Of a DNA stretch of 5,893 nt, positions 1 to 5,231 are shown in pieces. This DNA is from CAVRZY01 sp963725415 (GTDB taxonomy: Bacteria; Acidobacteriota; Terriglobia; Bryobacterales; Bryobacteraceae): assembly GCA_963725415.1 (NCBI GenBank), contig CAVRZY010000239.1:1-5893 (forward strand), in the 5' to 3' direction. The stretch's first letter is position 1. The number at the start of each line of letters is the position of its first letter. The translations under genes were made by a program, and so were the position numbers. The notes below the pieces were generated by a model that made no database searches, had not been told where the DNA came from, and was given only the letters and a program-made list of their open reading frames with translations.

Positions 1-703
1 AGGCCACGATGCCTACCAGGTCGCGATCGTAGCTTTCTGCCCAGAGGTGGGTCTGGTCGCTCACCCGGATCAACTGGGCGCTGATCCGCACGCGCTGCCC
101 CTCCCGCCGGACGCTGCCCTCCAGCAGATAGTCCACGCCCAATTCACGGCCGATTTCGGCGATGCTTTTGGCCTTCTTCTTGTAGCGCATGGCGGCGGTG
201 CGAGCGATAACGCTCAGCCTGCGGGAGCGCAATCGGCACAGTTCGGTAATCATCTCCTCGGTCAGGCCGTCGCTGAAATACTCCTGCTCCGGGTCGCCGC
301 TGAGATTGTCAAAGGGCAGGACCGCCAGAACCACCTTGCTGTCAGGCGGGGTGGAGGGACGCCAGAGGCGGCGCGCGAGCAGATAGGCGCTGGCGACCAG
401 CACGGCCACCACTACGGCAGCGACGGCGATCAGCCAGGGGCGTGAGCGGGGCAGCGCCGGAGCTTCCTTTTCCAAATCGGCTCCGCGGCTGTTCCACCAG
501 GTATCCAGCTCGGATTTGTGGGCGAAGACCTGGCCTTGTTTGCCGTGGGCCAGACGGTGCACCGGCAAGCCCTGCTCGCGTTCCCAGCGCTGAACGGTGC
601 GGGCGCCGCGCTTGAGGTAGGCGGCGATCTCTCTCCAGGAGTCCAGCCGCTCGTGAGAGGGCAGGTCGGAGCGAGGGATTCTCTGGCGCGGCGGGTCACT
701 CAT
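1..703 (-). CDS. HTH–membrane–FlgO/TolB-N-like regulator, 3' part beyond left edge
   Basis: The gene reads leftward from an ATG at 703-701 and stays open for 234 codons to the window edge, so its C-terminus is missing. Residues about 20-70 look like a MerR/excisionase-type helix-turn-helix (DSWREIAAYLKRGARTVQRW, then a WEREQGLPVHR stretch). Residues about 89-112 form one strongly hydrophobic membrane helix with RR on its far side. Residues 124-234 match the conserved module with VLPFDNLSGDPEQEYFSDGL, followed by VIARTAAMRYK, IGRELGVDYLLEGSVRR and THLWAESYDRDL. That module is seen in TPR-bearing adenylate-cyclase-like and acidobacterial 'FlgO/TolB-N' proteins. In that family a TPR array usually follows; it would lie outside the window. 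The likely role is a membrane-tethered DNA-binding regulator with an extracytoplasmic sensing or scaffold domain, which is inference. A GGAAAG at about 717-712 could be its ribosome binding site. Confidence 0.88.
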   Translation of the reverse strand, partial: MSDPPRQRIPRSDLPSHERLDSWREIAAYLKRGARTVQRWEREQGLPVHRLAHGKQGQVFAHKSELDTWWNSRGADLEKEAPALPRSRPWLIAVAAVVVAVLVASAYLLARRLWRPSTPPDSKVVLAVLPFDNLSGDPEQEYFSDGLTEEMITELCRLRSRRLSVIARTAAMRYKKKAKSIAEIGRELGVDYLLEGSVRREGQRVRISAQLIRVSDQTHLWAESYDRDLVGIVA

Positions 704-711
704 GAGTGACT

Positions 712-733
712 TTCCAGGAGCCTTTCTCTGGAA
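712..733. promoter_or_regulatory. inverted repeat between divergent genes (possible operator)
   Basis: TTCCAG at 712-717 is mirrored by CTGGAA at 728-733 with a 10-base spacer, just upstream of the minus-strand HTH gene start and within the short divergent interval. It is placed where an autoregulatory operator would be, but a 6-bp arm can arise by chance, and the left arm overlaps the putative ribosome binding site of the HTH gene. Confidence 0.2.
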
Positions 734-761
734 TTCTATCGCCGGGGTGCGAGGAAGCGCA

Positions 762-1124
762 ATGCCGGCTACGCCAACCTTCGCCAGGAGTCGCCATCTC
801 GCGCCGGAGCGAGAGAGGCGAAGGAATTCGCCAGTCGGAGCGGCGGGGCCGCGCGTATTACTGGTTGCGGGTGTCGTATCCGGAACCTGTGGAGCGCAAC
901 CGGATCCGGCTAAGCCTCTGAAGCCGGGCGAGTACGTGCTGGACCTGAAGGACACCACGATGGTGCTCAAGAACGGCAGGGTTGCCGTGGAGTCGGCCGT
1001 GAGGGTGGAGACGGTGGACAAGACGTACACCACGACTTCGGTGCGCTACGCCAACGGCGATGGGAAGTATGTGGTCCGGGAAATCCGCTTGGGCGGGACG
1101 AAGCTGAAGCTGGTAGTGGACTGA
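762..1124 (+). CDS. small, probably exported protein of unknown function
   Basis: A 120-residue product. The chosen start is ATG 762, because GAGGAA at 751-756 lies 5 bases upstream; an in-frame ATG at 702 has no such site and overlaps the start of the divergent gene. Residues 1-31 are basic and proline-rich. Residues 32-41 (VLLVAGVVSG) are a short hydrophobic core followed by TCGAQPDP, compatible with a signal peptide cut near residue 44. A Cys is present at 43, but the preceding residues do not make a good lipobox. The mature part, about 55-120, is rich in alternating polar and hydrophobic residues (EYVLDLKDTTMVLKNGRVAV) and looks like a small beta-rich domain. Codon use from about 900 onward is strongly G/C at third positions, supporting real coding; the first 40 codons are much less convincing. 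I do not recognise the family. It diverges from the HTH regulator and might be its target, which is a guess. Confidence 0.6.
   Translation: MPATPTFARSRHLAPERERRRNSPVGAAGPRVLLVAGVVSGTCGAQPDPAKPLKPGEYVLDLKDTTMVLKNGRVAVESAVRVETVDKTYTTTSVRYANGDGKYVVREIRLGGTKLKLVVD
778..824. other. two mutually exclusive hairpins in 5' coding region
   Basis: Positions 791-802 can pair with 809-821 (11 base pairs, one small internal loop, 6-base loop GCCGGA). The 3' arm of this stem also contains GGCGAAGG at 817-824, an exact 8-bp match for CCTTCGCC at 778-785. The two folds compete for the same bases. They lie 16-62 bases into the small exported-protein gene, in its least coding-like part. They could affect translation or mark an inserted palindromic element; neither is shown. 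Confidence 0.3.
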
Positions 1125-1198
1125 GGCGGAGCGGCGAGACAGAGGAGAAGAGATGAGGAAGGGAAGAGGGTAGTTCCTCGCCAGGGCTCGCCAAACTC

Positions 1199-1217
1199 CG
1201 CCATCCCATTGATGGCG
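1199..1217 (+). terminator. possible weak hairpin terminator
   Basis: CGCCATC (1199-1205) and GATGGCG (1211-1217) are perfect 7-bp complements around a 5-base loop, about 75 bases after the stop of the small exported-protein gene. No T-run follows, so it would be a poor intrinsic terminator; it may only be an RNA 3'-end stabiliser. Confidence 0.25.
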
Positions 1218-1284
1218 AACGAATTCGCTTGTGGGTCCGATAACCGGGCCGTATTCTGGAGAGGGTTTTTACCAACGAAGCCGC

Positions 1285-1290
1285 AGGAGG
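1285..1290 (+). promoter_or_regulatory. Shine-Dalgarno that fixes a GTG start
   Basis: A perfect AGGAGG lies 4 bases before GTG 1295. This is the main reason to accept this non-ATG start for the following small membrane protein. Confidence 0.6.
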
Positions 1291-1294
1291 CGCC

Positions 1295-1612
1295 GTGAGG
1301 GATCCCGTTAGAACCGGAGCTGGGCAGCCGGCCCGTGGGGCCGGTCGGGTGCTGTCACGTGTGCTCGAACCGAGACCGGTCTTGGCCCTTGCGATGGCAA
1401 TTCTGTCGTTTTCCCTGGCCGGGAAGCTCGCAGGCCCAGGTCTTGAAGCGCTGCGGGCAGTTGATTTCCAGCCGGTGAGAATCTGGTCGGTGTTGGATGA
1501 GCGGCTGCACCGGGCCTGGGACCGAGCCGTCATGCACTGCGAGAGTACGCGCTGGGCCATCGAACTTCGATACCGTCTGGAAGAGCGGGTTGGCGGGGAG
1601 GGAGAGCAGTAG
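1295..1612 (+). CDS. small single-span membrane protein, possibly anti-sigma tail-like
   Basis: A 105-residue product starting at GTG 1295 behind AGGAGG. Residues 1-27 are basic and Gly/Pro-rich. Residues about 28-43 (PVLALAMAILSFSLAG) form one membrane-spanning helix. Residues 57-98 are amphipathic and helical, with many Arg and Glu (IWSVLDERLHRAWDRAVMHC, then RWAIELRYRLEER). The layout, short cytoplasmic start then one helix then a charged helical tail, resembles the membrane and distal part of zinc-finger anti-sigma proteins seen in acidobacteria, but no zinc-binding HxxxCxxC segment is present here. It may be a free-standing partner or a truncated relic. No sigma-factor gene is visible next to it. 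Family assignment is tentative; strong third-position G/C bias and a good ribosome binding site support that it is expressed. Confidence 0.6.
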   Translation: MRDPVRTGAGQPARGAGRVLSRVLEPRPVLALAMAILSFSLAGKLAGPGLEALRAVDFQPVRIWSVLDERLHRAWDRAVMHCESTRWAIELRYRLEERVGGEGEQ

Positions 1613-1624
1613 ACAGCGCTGTCT
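1611..1624. repeat. perfect 14-bp palindrome overlapping a stop codon
   Basis: AGACAGCGCTGTCT is fully self-complementary. Its first two bases are the last two of the TAG stop (1610-1612) of the upstream gene, and it ends 1 base before the large hairpin repeat. It could be a protein-binding site, a small terminator stem, or the site at which the neighbouring repeat lodged. Confidence 0.6.
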
Positions 1625-1625
1625 T

Positions 1626-1718
1626 CACTGCAGAGGCGCAAAGAACACAGAGGCGGCGCAGAGAGATCCTGAGAGGTTTTCTCCGTGTTGCCTCCGCGTC
1701 CTCTGCGTCGTTGCGGTG
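1626..1718. repeat. large imperfect inverted repeat (dispersed palindromic repeat type)
   Basis: Arms 1626-1666 and 1678-1718 pair without any gap over 41 positions: 28 Watson-Crick, 7 G·T(U), 5 A·C and 1 A·G, with an 11-base loop at 1667-1677. Twelve of the 13 non-Watson-Crick positions are single-transition changes, as expected of an ageing palindrome. The arms are built of quasi-repeats of a GCAGAG(G/A)C-like unit every 8-11 bases, and the right arm reads CTCTGCGTCGTTGCGGTGAG followed by AAAAA. Strings of the form CTCTGCG...TTGCGGTGA recur between genes in many environmental bacterial genomes as far as I recall, so this is probably one copy of such an element. It fills the gap between two convergent genes, where its RNA hairpin could also end or protect transcripts from both sides. 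It contains no gene. Confidence 0.8.
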
Positions 1719-1750
1719 AGAAAAATCGTGGATCAAGCTGGTTGCCGGGC

Positions 1751-3037
1751 CTAAGCGGCGGCCAGCAGATGTATGAGAGCGCTGGCTGGAGTGGCGGGCT
1801 GCTCCAGCAGGTCGAGGGGAATGCCGGTGCGCTTCAGAGCGTGATGGAGGCGGGCCGCGGACTCGAGATCCTCTTTCGAACCGGCCCAGAATTCGGCAAG
1901 ATACAGGATGGAAGCCAGTTCGGAGTCCGAGTGCTCGGGCTGGTGGTGGCGCTCGACGGCTTCGGTGAGGTGCTCCGGAAAGCTCCACCAGCGCAGGATG
2001 TCGGCCCCGGCGGCGCCATGGTCGAAGCCGCACAGAACCATTTCGGCAAAGACAGGCTCGCAGCCTCTGTCCAGAAGGCGCTGGTAGGCGATGACGTCCT
2101 CTCCGGAGGACATCAGCAAGGCCAAGCGACCCACATCATGGACCAATCCAGCCAGGAAAGCCTGCCCGGCGGGGTGGCGGTTGATGAACGCGGTGAGACG
2201 CTCGGCCAGCTCGGCAATCTCCAGGGAGTGCTTCCAGAGTAGGTGTAGGCCAGCCGAGGCGAACAGGGGCTGGAAGACCACCACCATGAGGACCTTTCGG
2301 GTGACTTCGAGCCCGATATAAGAGATGGCCTGGCGGATGCTGGCGATCCTTCCGGAGGGGTTGTAGAGGCCGGAGTTGGCGGCCTGGAGGATGCGGCCGG
2401 CCAGCACCTGGTCGCGGGAGACCAGCCGCTCCATTTCGAGGAAGCTGGCATCCTGGTCGGAGGTGAGTTCCAGGACCTTGAGCGCGACCACCGGGAAGAC
2501 CGGCAGGCGGTGGACTTTTTCGAGCAGACGTTCCTTTGGGATGCGCGGCAAACTGGCCAGTGCCGTGACGATGGCGGGGCGGTAAAACCCTTCCTGGACC
2601 ATCCAGCCGAGCTCGTCCAGGATCTGCTCGACGGTGACCAGTTCGTAGGGAAGGAACTGGAGGCGCTCGTCGAAGAAGTTGGCGATTTCGAGGATCTCGG
2701 TCAGGGTGGAGATCCTGGGATGGAGGGCAGTGGCGGGCCTGTGGTGGAGGGCCTCGAGGAGGGCTTGGGGGCCTGGGGCGGGGAACCCGGCTGGGGTTCC
2801 CTCCGAGACCAGGGCCTGCCCAGTGGGGCCTGCCAGATCCCTCATGAGGCGGGCAAGTACCTTAGGGGCCAGGAGTTCGCACGAGTTATGATGGAGCAGA
2901 GCGGCCTGCTCGAGGATATGTTTCTCCTCAGCAGGCAGGCCCAGGCAGGTGGCCGTTTCCAGCGCCAGGGCAGCGACGCGCCGGCAGTGCGCCTCAAACA
3001 GCGGCTGGGATGGGCTATCGAATCTCACTTCCACCAC
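1751..3037 (-). CDS. HDOD-domain signalling protein with degenerate HD-GYP-like N-terminus
   Basis: A 428-residue soluble protein reading leftward. The start is GTG 3037: a TAA lies 15 bases upstream in frame and the next in-frame candidates are GTG codons at 3034 and 3028; none has a clear ribosome binding site. Residues 12-160 resemble an HD-GYP domain in outline: AHCRRVAALALETATCLGL, AALLHH at 45-50, HHRP at 98-101, and ILEIANFFDERL at 115-126. However, the HD pair is HH (49-50), the GYP loop is missing and the usual VAD aspartate is Asn120, so catalysis on c-di-GMP is unlikely. Residues about 173-375 are a typical HDOD domain: LPVFPVVALKVLEL, VSRDQVLAGRILQAANSGLY, IRQAISYIGL. This part still has a plausible metal set: H270, H300-D301 (LVHDVG), H340 and H364/H365. 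HDOD proteins generally act as signalling adaptors in motility, stress or c-di-GMP output. No membrane segment or receiver domain is present. It diverges from the glycosylation operon with a 42-base gap. Confidence 0.88.
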   Translation of the reverse strand: MVEVRFDSPSQPLFEAHCRRVAALALETATCLGLPAEEKHILEQAALLHHNSCELLAPKVLARLMRDLAGPTGQALVSEGTPAGFPAPGPQALLEALHHRPATALHPRISTLTEILEIANFFDERLQFLPYELVTVEQILDELGWMVQEGFYRPAIVTALASLPRIPKERLLEKVHRLPVFPVVALKVLELTSDQDASFLEMERLVSRDQVLAGRILQAANSGLYNPSGRIASIRQAISYIGLEVTRKVLMVVVFQPLFASAGLHLLWKHSLEIAELAERLTAFINRHPAGQAFLAGLVHDVGRLALLMSSGEDVIAYQRLLDRGCEPVFAEMVLCGFDHGAAGADILRWWSFPEHLTEAVERHHQPEHSDSELASILYLAEFWAGSKEDLESAARLHHALKRTGIPLDLLEQPATPASALIHLLAAA

Positions 3038-3044
3038 ATTGGAC

Positions 3045-3073
3045 TTATCGGCTTATTTCGGAAAAGGTAGAAT
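3045..3073 (+). promoter_or_regulatory. candidate promoter for glycosylation operon
   Basis: TAGAAT at 3068-3073 matches the -10 consensus at 5 of 6 positions; TTATCG at 3045-3050 is a weak -35 (3 of 6) with a 17-base spacer. Transcription would begin near 3080, which is the first base of the TTG start codon, implying a leaderless or nearly leaderless message. The short divergent gap gives little other room for a promoter. Confidence 0.3.
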
Positions 3074-3079
3074 CGAGGT

Positions 3080-4093
3080 TTGCCCGAGCCTCAAGTGGTG
3101 GTTGTCATCCCGACGCTGGCCGCGGGAGGGACGCTGACGGAATGCCTTATTTCCCTGACAGACCAGACCCGGCGCGATTTTGAAGTGGTCATCGTAGACA
3201 ACAGCGGGAAGCAGTTGGCGCGGCAGATGGGCGCCGAACGTTACGGCGCCCGGGTCATGGAAAACGATCGGAACATTGGGTTCGGGGCGGCCATCAACGC
3301 GGCCTGGCAGCGCTCGGGGGCCCCATTTCTGGCGACCCTGAACGATGATGCGACGGCGGGGCCGGGTTGGATTGCGGCTTTGCTGGAGGCCGTGGAGGGG
3401 CGGCCGGAGGTGGGCATGTGCGCCTCGCAGGTGCGGCTGCGAGGCGGAGAACGTCTGGACTCGGCCGGCATGTTGATGTGCGGTGACGGAAGCAGCAAGC
3501 AACGGGGGCAGGGGGAGGCGCCGGAGCGATACAGCCGTGCGGAAGAAGCGCTGTTTCCGAGCGGTTCGGCCGCCCTGTACCGGCGCGCCATGCTGGAGGA
3601 GACCGGGCTGTTCGACGAGGATTTTTTCCTGTACTGCGAGGACACGGACCTGGGACTGAGAGCACGCTGGGCGGGCTGGAAGTGTGTGTACGTGCCGCAG
3701 GCGGTGGTAGAACATCACTACTCGCACACCAGTGGACGAGTTTCGGCGCTGAAGGCCTACTACGTGGAGCGGAACCGGCTGTTTGTGATCGTCAAGAATT
3801 TCCCGGCTGGTATGCTGTTGCGGGCGCCGCTGTTGGCGCTGGCGCGGTACCTGTGGCACGTGGTCTCGATTCTGGAGGGCCGCGGCAGCGCGGCCGGATT
3901 CAGCCGCCAGAGCAGAAACCCGTTGGAACTGATCTTCATCGTGCTGCGGGCCCACTGCGCCTGCCTGTTCCGCTGGCGGTCCTTGTGGAGGAAACGACGC
4001 GAGATCCGGCGGCGGGCGCGGATCAGCGCGCGGGAATTCCGGCGGCTGCTGAAAGCCCATTCCATTACGCCGAGGCAGGTGGCTGCGCTGTGA
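3080..4093 (+). CDS. GT2-family glycosyltransferase, rhamnosyltransferase-like
   Basis: A 337-residue inverting GT-A-fold enzyme that would move a sugar from a nucleotide donor onto a growing glycan at the inner membrane face. Seen in order: QVVVVIPTLAAGGTLTECL (5-23), VVIVDNS (36-42), NDRNIGFGAAINAAW (62-76), the metal/nucleotide motif LNDDA (87-91), GSAALYRRAML (162-172), and the catalytic-region block FDEDFFLYCEDTDLGLRARW (178-197). EHHYSHTSG (211-219) and YYVERNRLFVIVKNFP (227-242) follow. This set is typical of the GT2 rhamnosyltransferase/WbbL-like group. Residues about 244-265 and 282-298 are hydrophobic, and the last 40 residues are very basic, suiting membrane attachment. The start is TTG 3080, since TAG lies at 3068 in frame; GTG 3095 is the alternative and would still keep the first strand. 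It is the first gene of the operon and overlaps the next by 4 bases. Donor and acceptor are unknown. Confidence 0.87.
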   Translation: MPEPQVVVVIPTLAAGGTLTECLISLTDQTRRDFEVVIVDNSGKQLARQMGAERYGARVMENDRNIGFGAAINAAWQRSGAPFLATLNDDATAGPGWIAALLEAVEGRPEVGMCASQVRLRGGERLDSAGMLMCGDGSSKQRGQGEAPERYSRAEEALFPSGSAALYRRAMLEETGLFDEDFFLYCEDTDLGLRARWAGWKCVYVPQAVVEHHYSHTSGRVSALKAYYVERNRLFVIVKNFPAGMLLRAPLLALARYLWHVVSILEGRGSAAGFSRQSRNPLELIFIVLRAHCACLFRWRSLWRKRREIRRRARISAREFRRLLKAHSITPRQVAAL

Positions 4094-4830
4094 GGACGAG
4101 GGCGACGGAACAGGATTCTTTGCTGATCATCGTGCCCGCCTTCAACGAGGAGGCCACGGTGGGCCAGGTGGTGGGCGAGATCGGCAGCGTGGTGGGGGAG
4201 GTTCCGGTCCTGGTGATCGACGATTGCTCGCTGGACTCGACGGCGGCCGTGGCGCGGGCGGCGGGCGCCGAGGTGATCTCGCTGCCGCATCATTTGGGTT
4301 TGGGCGGGGCGCTGCAGGCGGGTTACAAACTGGCCTTCGAGCTGGGATTTCAGTACGTAATCCGGGTGGACGGCGACGGGCAGCACGATCCGCGCTACAT
4401 TCCGGCGATCTACGAAGGGCTGCGGAGCTCGGGCTGCGAGATGGTGATCGGTTCCCGTTTCGTGGAAAACGATGCGCCGCACACCAGCCTGGTACGCGGG
4501 CTGGGGATCCGCTTTTTCCGCTTCGTGCTGCGCCCCATCCTGGGAAAGGCGGTGCACGATCCCACCTCAGGCTTTGTGGGAGTGAATCGGGCCGCGTTGC
4601 AGGTATTCAGCAAGAGCTTCCCGCTGGAGTATCCGGAGATAGAGGCGCTGGTGGTGCTCCAGAGGAAGGCGTTCCGGTTTTTGGAGGTGCCTTGCCGGAT
4701 GCGCCGCCGCCTGGGAGGTAAGAGCTCGATCACGGCCCTGAGATCCATGTACTACATCGTTCACGTGCTGCTGGGTGTATTCGTGAACGTGTTGAAGTAC
4801 GAACGCCGGCGCAGGAGGAAACGGCCTTGA
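4090..4830 (+). CDS. DPM-synthase-like GT2 (polyprenyl-phosphate sugar synthase)
   Basis: A 246-residue enzyme of the dolichol-phosphate-mannose-synthase-like branch, expected to join a nucleotide sugar to polyprenyl phosphate on the cytoplasmic face. Motifs: LLIIVPAFNEEATVGQVV (11-28), VLVIDDCSLDSTA (40-52), HLGLGGALQAGYK (68-80), the metal-binding VDGDGQHDP (93-101), VIGSRF (119-124) and HDPTSGFVGVNR (156-167). YPEIEALV and EVPCRMRRRLGGKSS follow. It lacks the C-terminal pair of membrane helices found in the GtrB/type II enzymes; it has only one hydrophobic stretch (about 220-236) and then a polybasic ERRRRRKRP tail. The start is GTG 4090, which overlaps the previous stop as GTGA, with an AGG at 4077-4079 upstream. 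The same frame is open back to 3682, but that part overlaps the first glycosyltransferase and is not coding. Sugar identity cannot be told. Confidence 0.88.
   Translation: MRTRATEQDSLLIIVPAFNEEATVGQVVGEIGSVVGEVPVLVIDDCSLDSTAAVARAAGAEVISLPHHLGLGGALQAGYKLAFELGFQYVIRVDGDGQHDPRYIPAIYEGLRSSGCEMVIGSRFVENDAPHTSLVRGLGIRFFRFVLRPILGKAVHDPTSGFVGVNRAALQVFSKSFPLEYPEIEALVVLQRKAFRFLEVPCRMRRRLGGKSSITALRSMYYIVHVLLGVFVNVLKYERRRRRKRP
4813..4818 (+). promoter_or_regulatory. perfect Shine-Dalgarno inside upstream coding end
   Basis: AGGAGG lies 8 bases before TTG 4827 and decides this start for the DUF2304 gene. In the upstream reading frame the same bases are the tandem codons AGG AGG of the polybasic tail of the DPM-like enzyme. 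Confidence 0.75.
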
Positions 4831-5189
4831 GCAACCTGCTGAACTTCATGACTGGGCTGAGCGTGGCGCTGATCATTCTGGTGCTGGTGAGCGTTCGGCG
4901 CGCGCACATTCGCGTGGAGTACTCGGTGAGCTGGCTGGGGGCGGCGGTGACGCTGCTGGTGTTGTCGCGCTCCCGCTCGGTGTTGGAGAAGCTGGCGGTT
5001 TTTCTGGGCATTGGGGATCCGGCCCTGGCGTTGGTGCTGGTGGTGGGCTGTCTTTTTCTGCTGGTTCTGTATCGGGTGTCGATCATGATTTCTGAACTGA
5101 AGGACGCCAACATCGCTCTGTCCCAGAGGGTGGCCATCCTGGAGTACCATTTGCAGTCGGTTCATGAAGAAGCGCAGAGACGGAACTGA
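4827..5189 (+). CDS. DUF2304 family small membrane protein
   Basis: A 120-residue protein with three membrane helices at about 8-23, 33-47 and 65-84. After the first helix comes VRRAHIRVEYSVSWL (23-37), whose EY...WL pattern, together with the LGIGDPALAL entry to the third helix, is characteristic of DUF2304. The last third (about 88-117, ISELKDANIALSQRVAILEY onward) is a heptad-like charged helix likely to form a cytoplasmic coiled coil. The biochemical role is not established. The family is commonly found beside DPM-like GT2 genes, and here it overlaps one by 4 bases (TTGA), so the two are probably made in matched amounts. It may anchor or regulate the soluble DPM-like enzyme or help move its lipid-linked product. 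The start is TTG 4827 with AGGAGG 8 bases upstream; the next Met, residue 8, lacks a ribosome binding site and would shorten the first helix region. Confidence 0.85.
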   Translation: MSNLLNFMTGLSVALIILVLVSVRRAHIRVEYSVSWLGAAVTLLVLSRSRSVLEKLAVFLGIGDPALALVLVVGCLFLLVLYRVSIMISELKDANIALSQRVAILEYHLQSVHEEAQRRN

Positions 5190-5231
5190 GAAGCGGGGCC
5201 GGGCGGGAGGGGGGCTGCGGCGCCGGCGAGC

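Larger units (their letters stand above)
1125..1294. other. intergenic region with purine-rich tract, no gene
   Basis: This 170-base gap has no convincing ORF. Its first 46 bases (to about 1170) are almost all purines on the plus strand. A small hairpin follows at 1199-1217. A weak sigma-70-like pair, TTGTGG at 1229-1234 and TATTCT at 1252-1257 with a 17-base spacer, could serve the downstream gene, but it matches consensus at only 3 and 4 of 6 positions. CGAATTCG at 1220-1227 is an 8-bp palindrome that may be chance. Confidence 0.4.

Noticed and set aside
702..761. Earlier ATG for the small exported-protein gene
   Set aside because: It overlaps the start codon of the divergent gene and has no ribosome binding site, whereas ATG 762 has GAGGAA at a suitable distance.
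1229..1257. Sigma-70-like promoter TTGTGG/TATTCT
   Set aside because: Matches consensus at only 3 and 4 of 6 positions; mentioned in the intergenic description but too weak to list separately.
967..1641. 224-codon minus-strand open frame
   Set aside because: Ser/Arg/Pro-rich composition, crosses two plus-strand genes and the start of the hairpin repeat, and has no recognisable motif.
1626..1718. Insertion sequence or CRISPR repeat
   Set aside because: No transposase gene, no target duplication seen, and the quasi-repeats have no regular spacers; it is better explained as a hairpin repeat.
1685..2242. 185-codon plus-strand open frame
   Set aside because: Begins inside the hairpin repeat and runs antisense to the HDOD domain; no protein features of its own.
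2740..2830. G-rich, repetitive-looking stretch with possible short duplication
   Set aside because: It is explained by Ala/Gly/Pro-rich linker codons of the HDOD protein around residues 70-100; the coding frame is intact.
3053..4060. 335-codon open frame on the minus strand
   Set aside because: It lies fully antisense to the first glycosyltransferase, is rich in Arg/Pro/Gln/His as expected of a shadow frame in GC-rich DNA, and shows no domain, while the plus strand has clear GT2 motifs.
3682..4089. Upstream extension of the DPM-like gene
   Set aside because: The frame is open but overlaps the first glycosyltransferase, and its translation shows shadow composition; the GT2 domain starts just after GTG 4090.
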